Assembly (NCBI RefSeq): GCF_001570605.1
Contig: NZ_BBXG01000002.1
Location: 588,922 to 652,921, forward strand
Direction: 5' to 3'
DNA: 64,000 bases
Source: Herbidospora cretacea
Lineage (GTDB): Bacteria; Actinomycetota; Actinomycetes; Streptosporangiales; Streptosporangiaceae
Part shown: positions 30,886 through 39,012 of the stretch, piece by piece
How positions within the stretch are numbered: the first letter of the stretch is position 1
Layout: the number at the start of each line of letters is the position of its first letter
Translations under genes and position numbers: made by a program
The notes under the pieces: model-generated
Databases searched by the model: none
Seen by the model: only the letters and a program-made list of their open reading frames with translations
Told to the model about the DNA's origin: nothing

Positions 30886-31070
30886 ACTGCGTAGAGCGAC
30901 ACAGGCGCCGAAACGTCCGCCTACAGGCGTACCTGCGAATCAGCTGCGGGGTGGACGCACCGGAGTGCCGTACGACGGCATGCTCTGGAATCCCGGCGTC
31001 CCGGGACTCAGGCCCCATGCGATCAGGACAGATGGCGTGGGTGGATTGGGTCGGACCTTTGGAGGCATCG

Positions 31071-31988
31071 ATGCGGCTGCGCCACGACGACGGAACCGTC
31101 GTCCATTTGGCCTACAACGCGGGCGTTCACCCGGCGGAGGATCTGGAGAACCTGATCGCCCACCTGACCCGCTACGCCGTGCCGGTCCGGCGCAAGCTCG
31201 GCGTCGACCGCCTGGGCATCGGCCTCTGGCTGGCCCCCTCGGTCGCCGACAACCTGATCTCCGACCGCATCGAGCTGGTCCGACTCCGGCGGTCGCTGGA
31301 GGAGCGGGGCCTGGAGGTCGTCAGCCTCAACGGCACCGGTGGCCGTCACCAGGAGGTGCCCGGCCCCGACTGGGCCAAGCCCGAGCGCTACCGCTACACG
31401 ATGTCGCTGGCCAAGATCCTCGCGTTCCTGCTGCCCGACGACGTGCAGTTCGGTTCGATCTCCACCATCCCGATCGGCTGGCGCCGCGACTGGCCCGCCG
31501 ACCTCCACGCCATCGCGTCCCGGCGGCTGGAGCGTCTGTCGCGCGAGCTGCGCGGGATATACAGCGTGACCGGCAAGCACATCCGGGTCGGTTTCGAGCC
31601 GTGGCCCGGCTGTGTGCTCGAGACGACGGAGCAGGCGCTCGAGCGGGTCTGCGGCATCGACTCCGAGCACCTGGGGGTGTGCCTGGACGCGTGCCATTTG
31701 ACCTGTGGCGGCGCGGAGGAGGCCGGGAAGGCGCTGAGGGGCCTGGCCCAGGCCGGGGCCCCTGTCGTCAAACTGGGGCACGTCCACAACAACATGGACG
31801 AAATCCCCAACACGCTGAACGCGCTGCTGTCGGGCGCGGTCCACAAGAGCGCCCATCTCGAGGTCGAGGCCCACGAGTGGTTCGCCCCGAAGACCAAGGG
31901 CCCGGCGGCCCTGGTGGCCCGCCTCGCCGACGACCTCGACTGGACCCGGCGGAACCTGACGGCGCTGGGCCTGAAGCTCGCCGCCTGA
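31071..31988 (+). CDS. eboE: EboE-like TIM-barrel protein (xylose isomerase-like fold)
   Basis: A 305-residue protein resembling EboE, part of the eboABCDEF metabolite-trafficking cluster of cyanobacteria, algae and other bacteria. Matching features are HLAYNAGVHPAEDLENL, LGIGLWLAPSVADNL, VVSLNGTGGRHQEV-PGPDWAKPERYRYT, LLPDDVQFGSISTIPIGW and LGVCLDACHL. The frame is open from 30858, but ATG 31071 has GGAGG at 31061-31065 and starts the conserved part. No other ebo gene is nearby, so this is a lone copy; its substrate is unknown. Confidence 0.75.
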   Translation: MRLRHDDGTVVHLAYNAGVHPAEDLENLIAHLTRYAVPVRRKLGVDRLGIGLWLAPSVADNLISDRIELVRLRRSLEERGLEVVSLNGTGGRHQEVPGPDWAKPERYRYTMSLAKILAFLLPDDVQFGSISTIPIGWRRDWPADLHAIASRRLERLSRELRGIYSVTGKHIRVGFEPWPGCVLETTEQALERVCGIDSEHLGVCLDACHLTCGGAEEAGKALRGLAQAGAPVVKLGHVHNNMDEIPNTLNALLSGAVHKSAHLEVEAHEWFAPKTKGPAALVARLADDLDWTRRNLTALGLKLAA

Positions 31989-31996
31989 ACCAACGT

Positions 31997-32056
31997 GCAA
32001 CCAATGGTTGCGTGATCCGTCACTCTTGCGTAGTCTGATGTGCAACCAAAGGTTGC
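31997..32056 (+). promoter_or_regulatory. Promoter and twin operators of the ArsR/START operon
   Basis: Two copies of a 15-bp palindrome, GCAACC-AAT-GGTTGC (31997-32011) and GCAACC-AAA-GGTTGC (32042-32056). They flank a promoter with -35 TTGCGT (32008-32013), 17-bp spacer and -10 TAGTCT (32031-32036). Site 1 overlaps the -35 and site 2 covers the expected start (about 32043). The ArsR protein encoded in the operon is the obvious ligand. Confidence 0.75.
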
Positions 32057-32066
32057 AGGAGGATTC

Positions 32067-32528
32067 ATGGAGTACGGAACCATCGAGCGCGAGATCTACA
32101 TCGACGCGCCCCCGGAGATCGTCTTCGAGGTAGTGAGCAGTCCGGGCCACCTCAAGGAATGGTGGCCCGACGACGCCGCCTACGACACGGTCCCCGGCTC
32201 GCCCGGGGAGATCGTCTTCGGCGACCGCGACGCCGACGGGACCGTGGTCGGGTTCACCGTCGTCGACGCGCGCCCGCCGGAGAGCTTCTCCTTCCGCTGG
32301 ACCCACCCGGTCGGCGAGGTCGCCGCGCCGGGCAACTCGCTGCTGGTCACCTTCGACCTCGCCCCGAAGGGCCAGGGCACCCTGCTCCGGATGACCGAGA
32401 CCGGCTTCCGTGAGATGGGCTGGGAGATCGCCGTCCTGGAGGAGCAGTACCGGGAGCACAACACCGGCTGGGACTTCTACCTGCCGAGGCTCGCGCCGTA
32501 CGTCGCACGGCTGGAGTCCTCGCGATGA
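32067..32528 (+). CDS. SRPBCC/START (AHSA1-type) protein, first of ArsR operon
   Basis: A 153-residue helix-grip protein with the usual START start (IEREIYIDAPPEIVFEVVSSPGHLKEWWPDDA) and a C-terminal amphipathic helix. Such proteins bind hydrophobic ligands; the ligand here is unknown. ATG 32067 follows AGGAGG. It overlaps the ArsR gene by 4 bp (ATGA). ArsR-AHSA1 pairs are widespread, usually with an autoregulatory operator, as seen here. Confidence 0.88.
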   Translation: MEYGTIEREIYIDAPPEIVFEVVSSPGHLKEWWPDDAAYDTVPGSPGEIVFGDRDADGTVVGFTVVDARPPESFSFRWTHPVGEVAAPGNSLLVTFDLAPKGQGTLLRMTETGFREMGWEIAVLEEQYREHNTGWDFYLPRLAPYVARLESSR

Positions 32529-32887
32529 GCGCCGGCGTGACCGCCAGTGGGACCGCCACGGTGGACGACGACCTCTGGTCGGCGATCGGAGACCCGACCC
32601 GCCGCCGCATGCTCGACTTACTGCTCACCGACGGCGAGGGCACCGCGACCACCCTCAGCCAGCGGCTCCCGGTCACCCGGCAGGCGGTGGCCAAGCACCT
32701 CGGCGTCCTCGACCGGGTCGGCCTCGTCAGGGCGGTGCCGGCGGGCAAGGAGAAGCGCTACCGCGTCGACGACGAGCAACTCGCCCGCGCGGCGGCCCAG
32801 CTCGCGTCGGTCGGATCGACGTGGGACGCCCGCCTCCAGCGCATCAAGCGCATCGCCGAGACGATCCACCAGAACCAGCAGGACTGA
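32525..32887 (+). CDS. ArsR-family transcriptional regulator
   Basis: A 120-residue winged-helix repressor: LWSAIGDPTRRRMLDLLL, then ATTLSQRLPVTRQAVAKHLGVLDRVGLV and the wing GKEKRYRVD. No cysteine cluster for metal sensing is visible, so the signal is probably organic. It is the second gene of a three-gene operon with START proteins on both sides. Two identical-core palindromes at the promoter imply autorepression. Confidence 0.93.
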   Translation: MSAGVTASGTATVDDDLWSAIGDPTRRRMLDLLLTDGEGTATTLSQRLPVTRQAVAKHLGVLDRVGLVRAVPAGKEKRYRVDDEQLARAAAQLASVGSTWDARLQRIKRIAETIHQNQQD

Positions 32888-32902
32888 GAGAGGAGCACCG
32901 AG

Positions 32903-33346
32903 ATGGTGGACATCCTGCACCGCGTCGGCGTCAAGAACGCGACACCGCAGGAGGTGTACGACGTCCTGACGACCGTCGACGGCCTGGCCGGCTGGTGGAC
33001 GGAGGACACGAAGGGCGACGGCGGGGTGGGCGGAGTGGTGGAGTTCCGCTTCCCCGTCGGCGGCTTCGACATGGAGGTCACCGAGCTCAGGCCGTCCGAG
33101 AAGGTGGCCTGGAAGGTGGTCGACGGCCCGGAGGAGTGGGTCGGCACGACCGTCGACTGGGACCTCCGCCAGGAGGGCGACTACACGATCGTGCTGTTCA
33201 AGCACGGCGGCTGGCGGGAACCGGTGGAGTTCATGCACCACTGCAGCACGAAGTGGGCCACCTTCCTGATGAGCCTCAAGTCACTGGTGGAGACGGGCGA
33301 GGGCGAGCCCGCCCCCAGGGACGTGCCGATCAGCGACTGGCACTGA
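32903..33346 (+). CDS. SRPBCC/START (AHSA1-type) protein, third of ArsR operon
   Basis: A 147-residue START-fold protein (VKNATPQEVYDVLTTVDGLAGWWTED; GGVVEFRF; VAWKVVDGPEEWVGTTVDW). It differs from the first START protein, so the operon carries two versions. ATG 32903 follows GAGAGGAG, 15 bp after the ArsR stop. The stop lies 1 bp from the convergent mutY stop. Confidence 0.88.
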   Translation: MVDILHRVGVKNATPQEVYDVLTTVDGLAGWWTEDTKGDGGVGGVVEFRFPVGGFDMEVTELRPSEKVAWKVVDGPEEWVGTTVDWDLRQEGDYTIVLFKHGGWREPVEFMHHCSTKWATFLMSLKSLVETGEGEPAPRDVPISDWH

Positions 33347-33347
33347 G

Positions 33348-34214
33348 TCAGCCGGGCAGCGCGTAGAGGTCGTCGTCGACCAGTTCGGCGAGGCCGTCGG
33401 CCAGCAGGCCGTCGAGGGCGCGTTCCCGCTGGACGGCGTCGGCCCAGACCGCGTCGAGCAGCGCCTTCTCCACCGGGCCGGGTGCGTCGCGCAGGACGGC
33501 CAGGAGGCGGCCCCGGCACTGGCGGTCGGTCCCGGCGTAGGTCTGGCCCTTGCGTTCCGGGCCGTCGTGGGCGGGTTTGCCGGCCAGCAGCCAGGCGCAG
33601 CGGCCGGACACCGGGCAGTCGGCGCAGCGGGGGGCGCGGGCCGTGCAGACGAGGGCGCCCAGTTCCATGACCGCCACCGCCCACCGGGGGGCGCCGACCG
33701 CCGGGATCAGCGACTCGGCCAGGCGTTTCTCGGGGGTGGTGGTGGCCTTGGGGGGATATTCCTCGCCGTTGATCGTGCGGGCCAGGACGCGGCGCACGTT
33801 GGTGTCGAGGACCGCGTGGCTCTTGCCGTAGGCGAAGCTGGCGACGGCCGCCGCCGTGTAGTCGCCGATGCCGGGCAGGCCGCGGAGTTCGTCGTAGGTG
33901 GCGGGGACCGTGCCGGCGAAGTCGTCGGTGATCGCCTTGGCGCAGGCGTGCAGTCTCAGCGCCCGCCGGGGGTAGCCGAGGCGGCCCCAGTGGCGGACCG
34001 CCTCGCCCGGCGCCTCCTTGGCCAGCGCCTCGGGGGTGGGCCAGCGGGTCATCCACTCCTCCCAGATCGGCAGGACGCGCACCACCGGGGTCTGCTGGAG
34101 CATGATCTCGCTGACCAGGATGCCCCACGGGGTCGCCTCGGGGCGGCGCCAGGGGAGGTCGCGGTTGTGCTCGGCATACCAGTCGAGGATGGGGGAGTGA
34201 AGCGGATGTGCCAC
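33348..34214 (-). CDS. mutY: A/G-specific adenine DNA glycosylase
   Basis: Removes adenine mispaired with 8-oxoguanine. Catalytic residues are E36 (SEIMLQQT) and D137 (VLDTNV); the helix-hairpin-helix is LPGIGDYTAAAV (113-124); the 4Fe-4S cysteines are C190, C197, C200 and C206. At 288 residues it lacks most of the C-terminal NUDIX-like recognition domain of E. coli MutY, as usual for short actinobacterial forms. It begins with GTG 34214. It is near disA and radA, other DNA-integrity genes. Confidence 0.96.
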   Translation of the reverse strand: MAHPLHSPILDWYAEHNRDLPWRRPEATPWGILVSEIMLQQTPVVRVLPIWEEWMTRWPTPEALAKEAPGEAVRHWGRLGYPRRALRLHACAKAITDDFAGTVPATYDELRGLPGIGDYTAAAVASFAYGKSHAVLDTNVRRVLARTINGEEYPPKATTTPEKRLAESLIPAVGAPRWAVAVMELGALVCTARAPRCADCPVSGRCAWLLAGKPAHDGPERKGQTYAGTDRQCRGRLLAVLRDAPGPVEKALLDAVWADAVQRERALDGLLADGLAELVDDDLYALPG

Positions 34215-34291
34215 GTTTCCGCACTGTAGTTGACCTCGCTCCCCGGCGAGGCGCGTCCGCCGAGACCTGCGGGTCTATTAATACTGTGAGT

Positions 34292-34963
34292 ATGGATCCG
34301 GACACCTTCCGTGGTGAGGTCGTCGAGGGCCCGGACGTCTACTGGCGGCGGCGGGTGCTGGTGCTGACCGGCATGCTCGTCGTGGGGGCCGTGGTCGCGT
34401 GGGCCTGCACGAGCGGGCCCGACGCGCCGCTGACCGGCGCCGCTCCCGCCAAGGGCGCCTCCGACGCACTCATCGTCTCGCTGCCCTCGCCACCCGCCCC
34501 AACCCCTTCTTCTTCCGGTACGCCCTCGCCTTCGGCCACCCCCTCGCCCTCACCCTCGCCGGTGAAGCGCGAGGGCGACACGTGCAGCCCGAAGAACCTG
34601 GTCGTCAGCCTGACGGCGGGCCGGGAGGTCTACACCGGCGCCGACCGGCCGGGATTCATGCTGACCGTGGTGAACACGGCCAAGAACCCGTGCAAGGTCG
34701 ACGTGGGCCCGCGCGCGCTGGAGATGCGCATCACCTCGGGCCCGGCCCGCATCTGGTCGACCGCCGACTGCGTCGCCGGCTCGGGCGTCGACCGGCAGAC
34801 CCTGAAGCGCGGCGTTCCCTACGTCCGCTCGATCGAGTGGGACCGCAACCGCTCCGGCGACTCCTGCGCCGCCAGGACGAGCGCGGCCGGCAAGGGCACC
34901 TATGTCGCCATCGCGCGCGCGGGCGGTCTGCGCAGCAAGAAGAACGTCTTCCACCTGAGGTGA
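34292..34963 (+). CDS. Membrane-anchored exported protein with Pro/Ser linker
   Basis: A 223-residue protein: cytoplasmic N-terminus, one membrane span (about residues 24-39), a Pro/Ser/Thr-rich linker (about 62-91), and an extracellular beta-sandwich-like domain with four Cys (in DTCSPKN, NPCKVD, ADCVAG and DSCAAR) that could form two disulfides. It resembles the DUF4232-type proteins of actinobacteria. ATG 34292 or GTG 34286 may start it; no ribosome site is seen. Function unknown. Confidence 0.75.
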   Translation: MDPDTFRGEVVEGPDVYWRRRVLVLTGMLVVGAVVAWACTSGPDAPLTGAAPAKGASDALIVSLPSPPAPTPSSSGTPSPSATPSPSPSPVKREGDTCSPKNLVVSLTAGREVYTGADRPGFMLTVVNTAKNPCKVDVGPRALEMRITSGPARIWSTADCVAGSGVDRQTLKRGVPYVRSIEWDRNRSGDSCAARTSAAGKGTYVAIARAGGLRSKKNVFHLR

Positions 34964-34973
34964 CCGGCGGGCG

Positions 34974-35180
34974 TCAGCCGGGGTCTGGCCGGTCGGGATG
35001 GAAGATCTCCTCGATGGCAAGGCCGAAGACGTCGGCGATGGTGAACGCCAGGGGCAGGCTGGGGTCGTAGCGCTCGGTCTCGATGGCGTTGATGGCCTGC
35101 CGGGAGACCTGGCACCGGTCGGCCAGGTCGGCCTGGCTCCACCGGCGGGCGGCCCGCAGTTCGCGCAGTCGGTTCTTCAC
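34974..35180 (-). CDS. XRE-family helix-turn-helix regulator
   Basis: A 68-residue Cro/C1-type HTH protein: KNRLRELRAARRWSQADLAD, CQVSRQAINAIETERYDPS, then LAFTIADVFGLAIEEIF. This short YozG-like type often follows a small membrane protein gene, as here. It starts at GTG 35180, 9 bp after the membrane-protein stop. It presumably binds the long dyad at the operon promoter (35602-35642). Confidence 0.9.
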   Translation of the reverse strand: MKNRLRELRAARRWSQADLADRCQVSRQAINAIETERYDPSLPLAFTIADVFGLAIEEIFHPDRPDPG

Positions 35181-35189
35181 GGCGGGCCG

Positions 35190-35594
35190 TCACCGGTGGA
35201 AGCGGGTGCGCACGTCCGCCAGCAGCAGCCAGACCGCCAGGCCGCCGAGCAGGATCGGCTGCGCGGCCTGCCGCAGCGTGATGAGGCCCGCGGCGTCGAG
35301 CAGCGTGGCCACCTGGAGCCCCACGAGGACCACGGCGAAGGCGACGGCCATGCTCTCCAGCTGGATCCGGCGCAGGTATTCGTCCGCGCGCCGGAAGGCC
35401 CGCAGCAGCACCCAGGCGATCGCGAGGGTGAACACGACGGTGGCCGCGATCCACCAGGTCTTCTGCGCGGTGCTCTGGTCTGGGTCGCTGCCCATGGTCA
35501 GGGCGACCACGCCGAGGGCGGCCACCGGGATGCCGTCGATGAGGACGGCGCGGCGGGCCGCACGCGTCCTCTGGTCATGCTGAAGCTCTGCCAT
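35190..35594 (-). CDS. Small polytopic membrane protein paired with XRE regulator
   Basis: A 134-residue protein with four predicted hydrophobic segments in two pairs (about residues 17-33 and 46-65, then 82-101 and 110-128). ATG 35594 is preferred over 35621 because a clear -35/-10 pair puts the transcription start at or next to this ATG, making it leaderless. It is the first gene of a two-gene operon with the XRE regulator. Similar membrane-protein/XRE pairs (DUF2178-like) occur widely; role unknown. Confidence 0.8.
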   Translation of the reverse strand: MAELQHDQRTRAARRAVLIDGIPVAALGVVALTMGSDPDQSTAQKTWWIAATVVFTLAIAWVLLRAFRRADEYLRRIQLESMAVAFAVVLVGLQVATLLDAAGLITLRQAAQPILLGGLAVWLLLADVRTRFHR

Positions 35595-35600
35595 GGCACG

Positions 35601-35642
35601 AATGTAAGGTTCGCTTTCCATTGAGTCAAGCGTCCCTTACAT
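35601..35642 (-). promoter_or_regulatory. Leaderless promoter embedded in a 15-bp-arm dyad
   Basis: Minus strand: -35 TTGACT (35629-35624), 17-bp spacer, -10 TACATT (35606-35601), then 6 bp to ATG 35594. Arms ATGTAAGGGACGCTT and AAGCGAACCTTACAT (35642-35602) are inverted with 13 of 15 positions matching and an 11-bp centre. The dyad spans the whole promoter, as expected for an autoregulated XRE operator. Confidence 0.75.
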
Positions 35643-36728
35643 TTAGACGTAGCGCTCCAAGATCGACGACTCGGCCAGGCGGGACAGCCCCTCGCGGACG
35701 CTGCGGGCCCGGGTCTCGCCCACGCCGCCGACCATCTGGAGGTCGACGATGCTGGCGGCGAGGAGTTTTTGCAGGCCGCCGAAGTGGTCGACCAGCCGGT
35801 CGACGATCGACGCCGGGAGGCGGGGCACCCGGGCCAGCAGCCGGAAGCCGCGCGGGCTCACGGGTGATTCGAGGGCCTCGGGGCCGGTGGCGCCGAGGAT
35901 GCCGGCCACCCGGGACAGGTCGAGCAGGTCGGTCGAGTTGAGGTCGTCGAGCTCGCGGAGCGCGTCGCTGAAGCCGCGCTGCCTGGGGCCGAGGGCGTCG
36001 GGCAGGTAGTCGCGGACGATGAACGCGCGGTCTTCCTCGACCCCGGCCAGCAGTTCGTCGAGCTGGAGGGAGACCAGGCGGCCGTCGGTGCCGAGCTCGA
36101 CGACGTAGCCCTCGATCTCGCGGGCGATGCGGCGGACCATCTCCATGCGCTGCACGGTCGAGGCCATGTCGCGCACCGTCACCAGGTCTTCGATCTCCAG
36201 CGCCGAGAGGGTGCCGGCGACCTCGTCGAGGCGCATCTTGTAGCGCTCAAGGGTGGCCAGCGCCTGGTTGGCCTTCGACAGGATCGCGGCCGACTCTTCG
36301 AGCACGTGTCTGACACCGTCGAGGTAGACGGCGATGATGCGCATGGATTTGCTGATCGCGACGACCGGATAGCCGGTCTGCCGGGCGACCCGCTGGGCGG
36401 TGCGGTGGCGGGTGCCCGACTCGTCGGTCGGCACCCCGGGGTCGGGGACGAGGTGGACGGCCGCCCGCACGATCCGGTGGTCGCCCTCGTCGAGCACGAT
36501 CGCGCCGTCCATCTTGGCGAGTTCTCGCAGGCCGGTGGCGGTGAACTCGACGTTGAGCTGAAACCCGCCGGTGCACAGCTCCTCGACGGTCGGGTCGTAT
36601 CCCAGCACGATCAGACCGCCCGTATGGCCCCGGAGGATGCGCTCGAGCCCGTCGCGCAACATGGTTCCCGGGGCGAGCATGGCCAGGACGGCACGCCTTC
36701 GTTCGTCGGCCTGTTTGTCGTTTTGCAC
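35643..36728 (-). CDS. disA: Diadenylate cyclase DisA, DNA integrity scanning protein
   Basis: Makes cyclic di-AMP from two ATP and scans branched DNA. The DAC domain shows DGA (74-76) and RHR (107-109) in [10 protein letters not shown] helical spine (about 150-280) and C-terminal helix-hairpin-helix DNA-binding region ([16 protein letters not shown]) follow. At 361 residues it is full length. GTG 36728 begins 59 bp after the radA stop, the usual radA-disA order. In this window the c-di-AMP it makes has two likely targets, khtT and the riboswitch at 24108-24210. Confidence 0.97.
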   Translation of the reverse strand: MQNDKQADERRRAVLAMLAPGTMLRDGLERILRGHTGGLIVLGYDPTVEELCTGGFQLNVEFTATGLRELAKMDGAIVLDEGDHRIVRAAVHLVPDPGVPTDESGTRHRTAQRVARQTGYPVVAISKSMRIIAVYLDGVRHVLEESAAILSKANQALATLERYKMRLDEVAGTLSALEIEDLVTVRDMASTVQRMEMVRRIAREIEGYVVELGTDGRLVSLQLDELLAGVEEDRAFIVRDYLPDALGPRQRGFSDALRELDDLNSTDLLDLSRVAGILGATGPEALESPVSPRGFRLLARVPRLPASIVDRLVDHFGGLQKLLAASIVDLQMVGGVGETRARSVREGLSRLAESSILERYV

Positions 36729-36787
36729 GTAAGTGACCCCCGCTGGTTCACACGGCTACTACGCAGTTTACCGACGTAACGGCGTCC

Positions 36788-38221
36788 TCACCGGATGTGT
36801 GTCAGAGCGTCCCAGACGTTCTCGGCCTCGGTGACGGAGAACCCGGGGGCGAAGCTGGTGGTCCGCAGGGACTCCCGGACCGGCACGACCTCGCCCCGGC
36901 GGCCGCGCGGGGCCGGGTCGAGGCGGGGCGGCGTGACGGCCTCCATCGAGCCGGCCGGGACCAGGGCGCGGGTGAACCCCAGCCGGGCGGCCTCGGCGAG
37001 CCGGCGGCGGACGTCGCGGACCGGGCGCAGCTCCCCGGCCAGGCCGACCTCGCCCATGGCGATCAAGCCCTGGGGGAGCGGGTTGTCCCCGGCGGCGCTG
37101 ACGACCGAGAGCATCAGGGCCAGGTCGACGGCCGGGTCGGTGAGGCGGATGCCGCCGACGGTGGCGGTGAAGACGTCGCAGCGGCCGATCTTGGCGTTGA
37201 GGCGGCGCTCCATGACGGCCAGGACCATCGCGACGCGGTAGGAGTCGAGGCCAGAGGAGGTGCGGCGGGGCTGCGGGGCCTCGGTGGGGCCGACGAGGGC
37301 CTGGAGCTCGGCGGGGATCGGGCGGGTGCCCTCGATCGTGACGGTCACGCAGGTGCCGGGGACCGGCTCGGGATGGCGGGAGACGAACAGGCCGCTGGGG
37401 TCGGTGATCCCGGTGATGCCCTTCTCGTGGAGGTCGAAGCAGCCGACCTCCTCGATCGGGCCGAACCTGTTCTTGATCGCCCGGACCATGCGCAGCCGCG
37501 AGTTGCGGTCGCCCTCGAAGTGGAGGACGACGTCGACGAGGTGTTCCAGCACGCGCGGCCCGGCGATCGAGCCGTCTTTGGTGACGTGGCCGACCAGGAC
37601 GGTCGCCATGCCGCGCTCCTTGGCCAGCCGGACCAGGTTCCCGGCCACCTCGCGGACCTGGGTCACCCCGCCCGGCACGCCGGTCGCGTCGGCGGAGCCG
37701 ATCGTCTGGACCGAGTCGACGATCAGGAGCCGGGGGTTGACCTTCTCGACGTGGGTGACGAGCGCGCCCAGGTCGGTCTCGGCCGCCAGGTAGAGGTTGT
37801 CGACGACGGCGCCGATGCGGTCGGCCCGCATGCGCACCTGGGAGGCGGACTCCTCACCCGTGACGTAGAGGACGGTCTCCTGGCGGCCCGCGTGGGCGGC
37901 GGCCTCCAGCAGCAGCGTCGACTTGCCGATGCCCGGCTCCCCGGCCAGCAGCACCACCGCCCCCGGCACCAGCCCTCCGCCGAGCACCCGGTCGAGCTCG
38001 CCGACCCCGGTCGGCCTGGCGTGGGCGACCTCGGCCTTGACCTGGCCGATCGGCACCGCCGGAGACGTGATCGCGCCGGCTTTCACCTCGGTGACCCCGG
38101 CCCGGACCCCGGCCTCCTCGACCGTGCCCCAAGCCTGGCACTCCCCGCAGCGGCCGACCCACTTGACGCTCAGCCAGCCGCATTCACCGCACCGATAGGA
38201 CACCTTGGTCGCTTTAGCCAC
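36788..38221 (-). CDS. radA: DNA repair protein RadA
   Basis: RecA-like branch-migration ATPase. N-terminal C4 zinc finger C11, C14, C25, C28 (CGECGW and CGECQAWG); Walker A GEPGIGKS (94-101); the KNRFG motif in RAIKNRFGPIEEVG; and a C-terminal Lon-protease-like domain (ALMLSVVSAAGDNPLP). The protein has 477 residues and starts at GTG 38221. It is upstream of disA; in Bacillus the two interact and RadA modulates DisA activity. Confidence 0.96.
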   Translation of the reverse strand: MAKATKVSYRCGECGWLSVKWVGRCGECQAWGTVEEAGVRAGVTEVKAGAITSPAVPIGQVKAEVAHARPTGVGELDRVLGGGLVPGAVVLLAGEPGIGKSTLLLEAAAHAGRQETVLYVTGEESASQVRMRADRIGAVVDNLYLAAETDLGALVTHVEKVNPRLLIVDSVQTIGSADATGVPGGVTQVREVAGNLVRLAKERGMATVLVGHVTKDGSIAGPRVLEHLVDVVLHFEGDRNSRLRMVRAIKNRFGPIEEVGCFDLHEKGITGITDPSGLFVSRHPEPVPGTCVTVTIEGTRPIPAELQALVGPTEAPQPRRTSSGLDSYRVAMVLAVMERRLNAKIGRCDVFTATVGGIRLTDPAVDLALMLSVVSAAGDNPLPQGLIAMGEVGLAGELRPVRDVRRRLAEAARLGFTRALVPAGSMEAVTPPRLDPAPRGRRGEVVPVRESLRTTSFAPGFSVTEAENVWDALTHIR

Positions 38222-38260
38222 GCCCCGCAGGCTACCGGCGCTCCCCGACAGATCGAGGGC

Positions 38261-38962
38261 TCAGAAGAATCGCCATCTCAGGATGTTGGGGTAGGCGATC
38301 TCCAGGCCCTCGGTCTCGCGGATGGCCGCCCTGGCGACCGTGGGGGCGAACTCGATCTTCAGGACCGCTTCCAGGTCGGCCCGGCGTTCGAAGACCATCC
38401 GCAGGTCGAGCTCCTGCCGCGACCACCCTTGGCGGGCCCAGAACGCCTCGACCGCCGCCGGTGAGTAGGTCGGCGGCACGGTCGCAGAGAACCACCGGCC
38501 GAAGGAGCCCCGGGTCGCGTCGAGGTCGACGACGAAGGCCGCGCCGCCCTTGCGCACCACCCGGGACAGCTCCGCCAGGCCGGGTTCGCAGCCCGGCCCG
38601 AAGAAGTAGGCCCAGCGGGCCATCGCCACGTCGACGGAGGAGTCGGGCAGCGGGATCGCCTGGGCCGTGGCGGTGTGAATGGTCACATTCCCCTGTCGGG
38701 CGCAGCGCTTGCGGGCCAGGGCGGCCAGGTCGCCGTGGGGTTCGACGCCGATCACGGTGGCGGCCTCGGCGGCCAGGGCGGGCAGGTGGTAGCCCGTGCC
38801 GCAGCCGATGTCCAGGACCGTCGCCCCTGCCCAGGGGCGCAGGGCCCGCATCGCGGTCTCCACGTGGCGGTCGGGGTCGACGGCGTGGTTCTCCAGCTCG
38901 TACACCTGCGGGGTGTTCCAGATGTTGGGGCTGGGCACGGCGCCCTTGACGATGCTGGCCAT
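38261..38962 (-). CDS. SAM-dependent methyltransferase (class I)
   Basis: A 233-residue methyltransferase with the SAM loop VLDIGCGTGYHLPALA and ATAQAIPLPDSSVDVAMARW, typical of the Methyltransf_11/25 families. The C-terminal half (FAPTVARAAIRETEGLEIAY) is conserved in actinobacterial homologues. Substrate unknown. It lies just after the radA start region, transcribed the same way but probably independently. Confidence 0.88.
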   Translation of the reverse strand: MASIVKGAVPSPNIWNTPQVYELENHAVDPDRHVETAMRALRPWAGATVLDIGCGTGYHLPALAAEAATVIGVEPHGDLAALARKRCARQGNVTIHTATAQAIPLPDSSVDVAMARWAYFFGPGCEPGLAELSRVVRKGGAAFVVDLDATRGSFGRWFSATVPPTYSPAAVEAFWARQGWSRQELDLRMVFERRADLEAVLKIEFAPTVARAAIRETEGLEIAYPNILRWRFF

Positions 38963-39012
38963 GACGCAACCCTAGGTTCGCCTCGACCGGACACACGCCC
39001 GCTTAGGCTGGC

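Noticed and set aside
30876-30897. Possible BlaI/CopY operator (TACTACA-type) after clpC
   Set aside because: Only the left half fits; the right half is degenerate and no BlaI-type regulator is encoded nearby.
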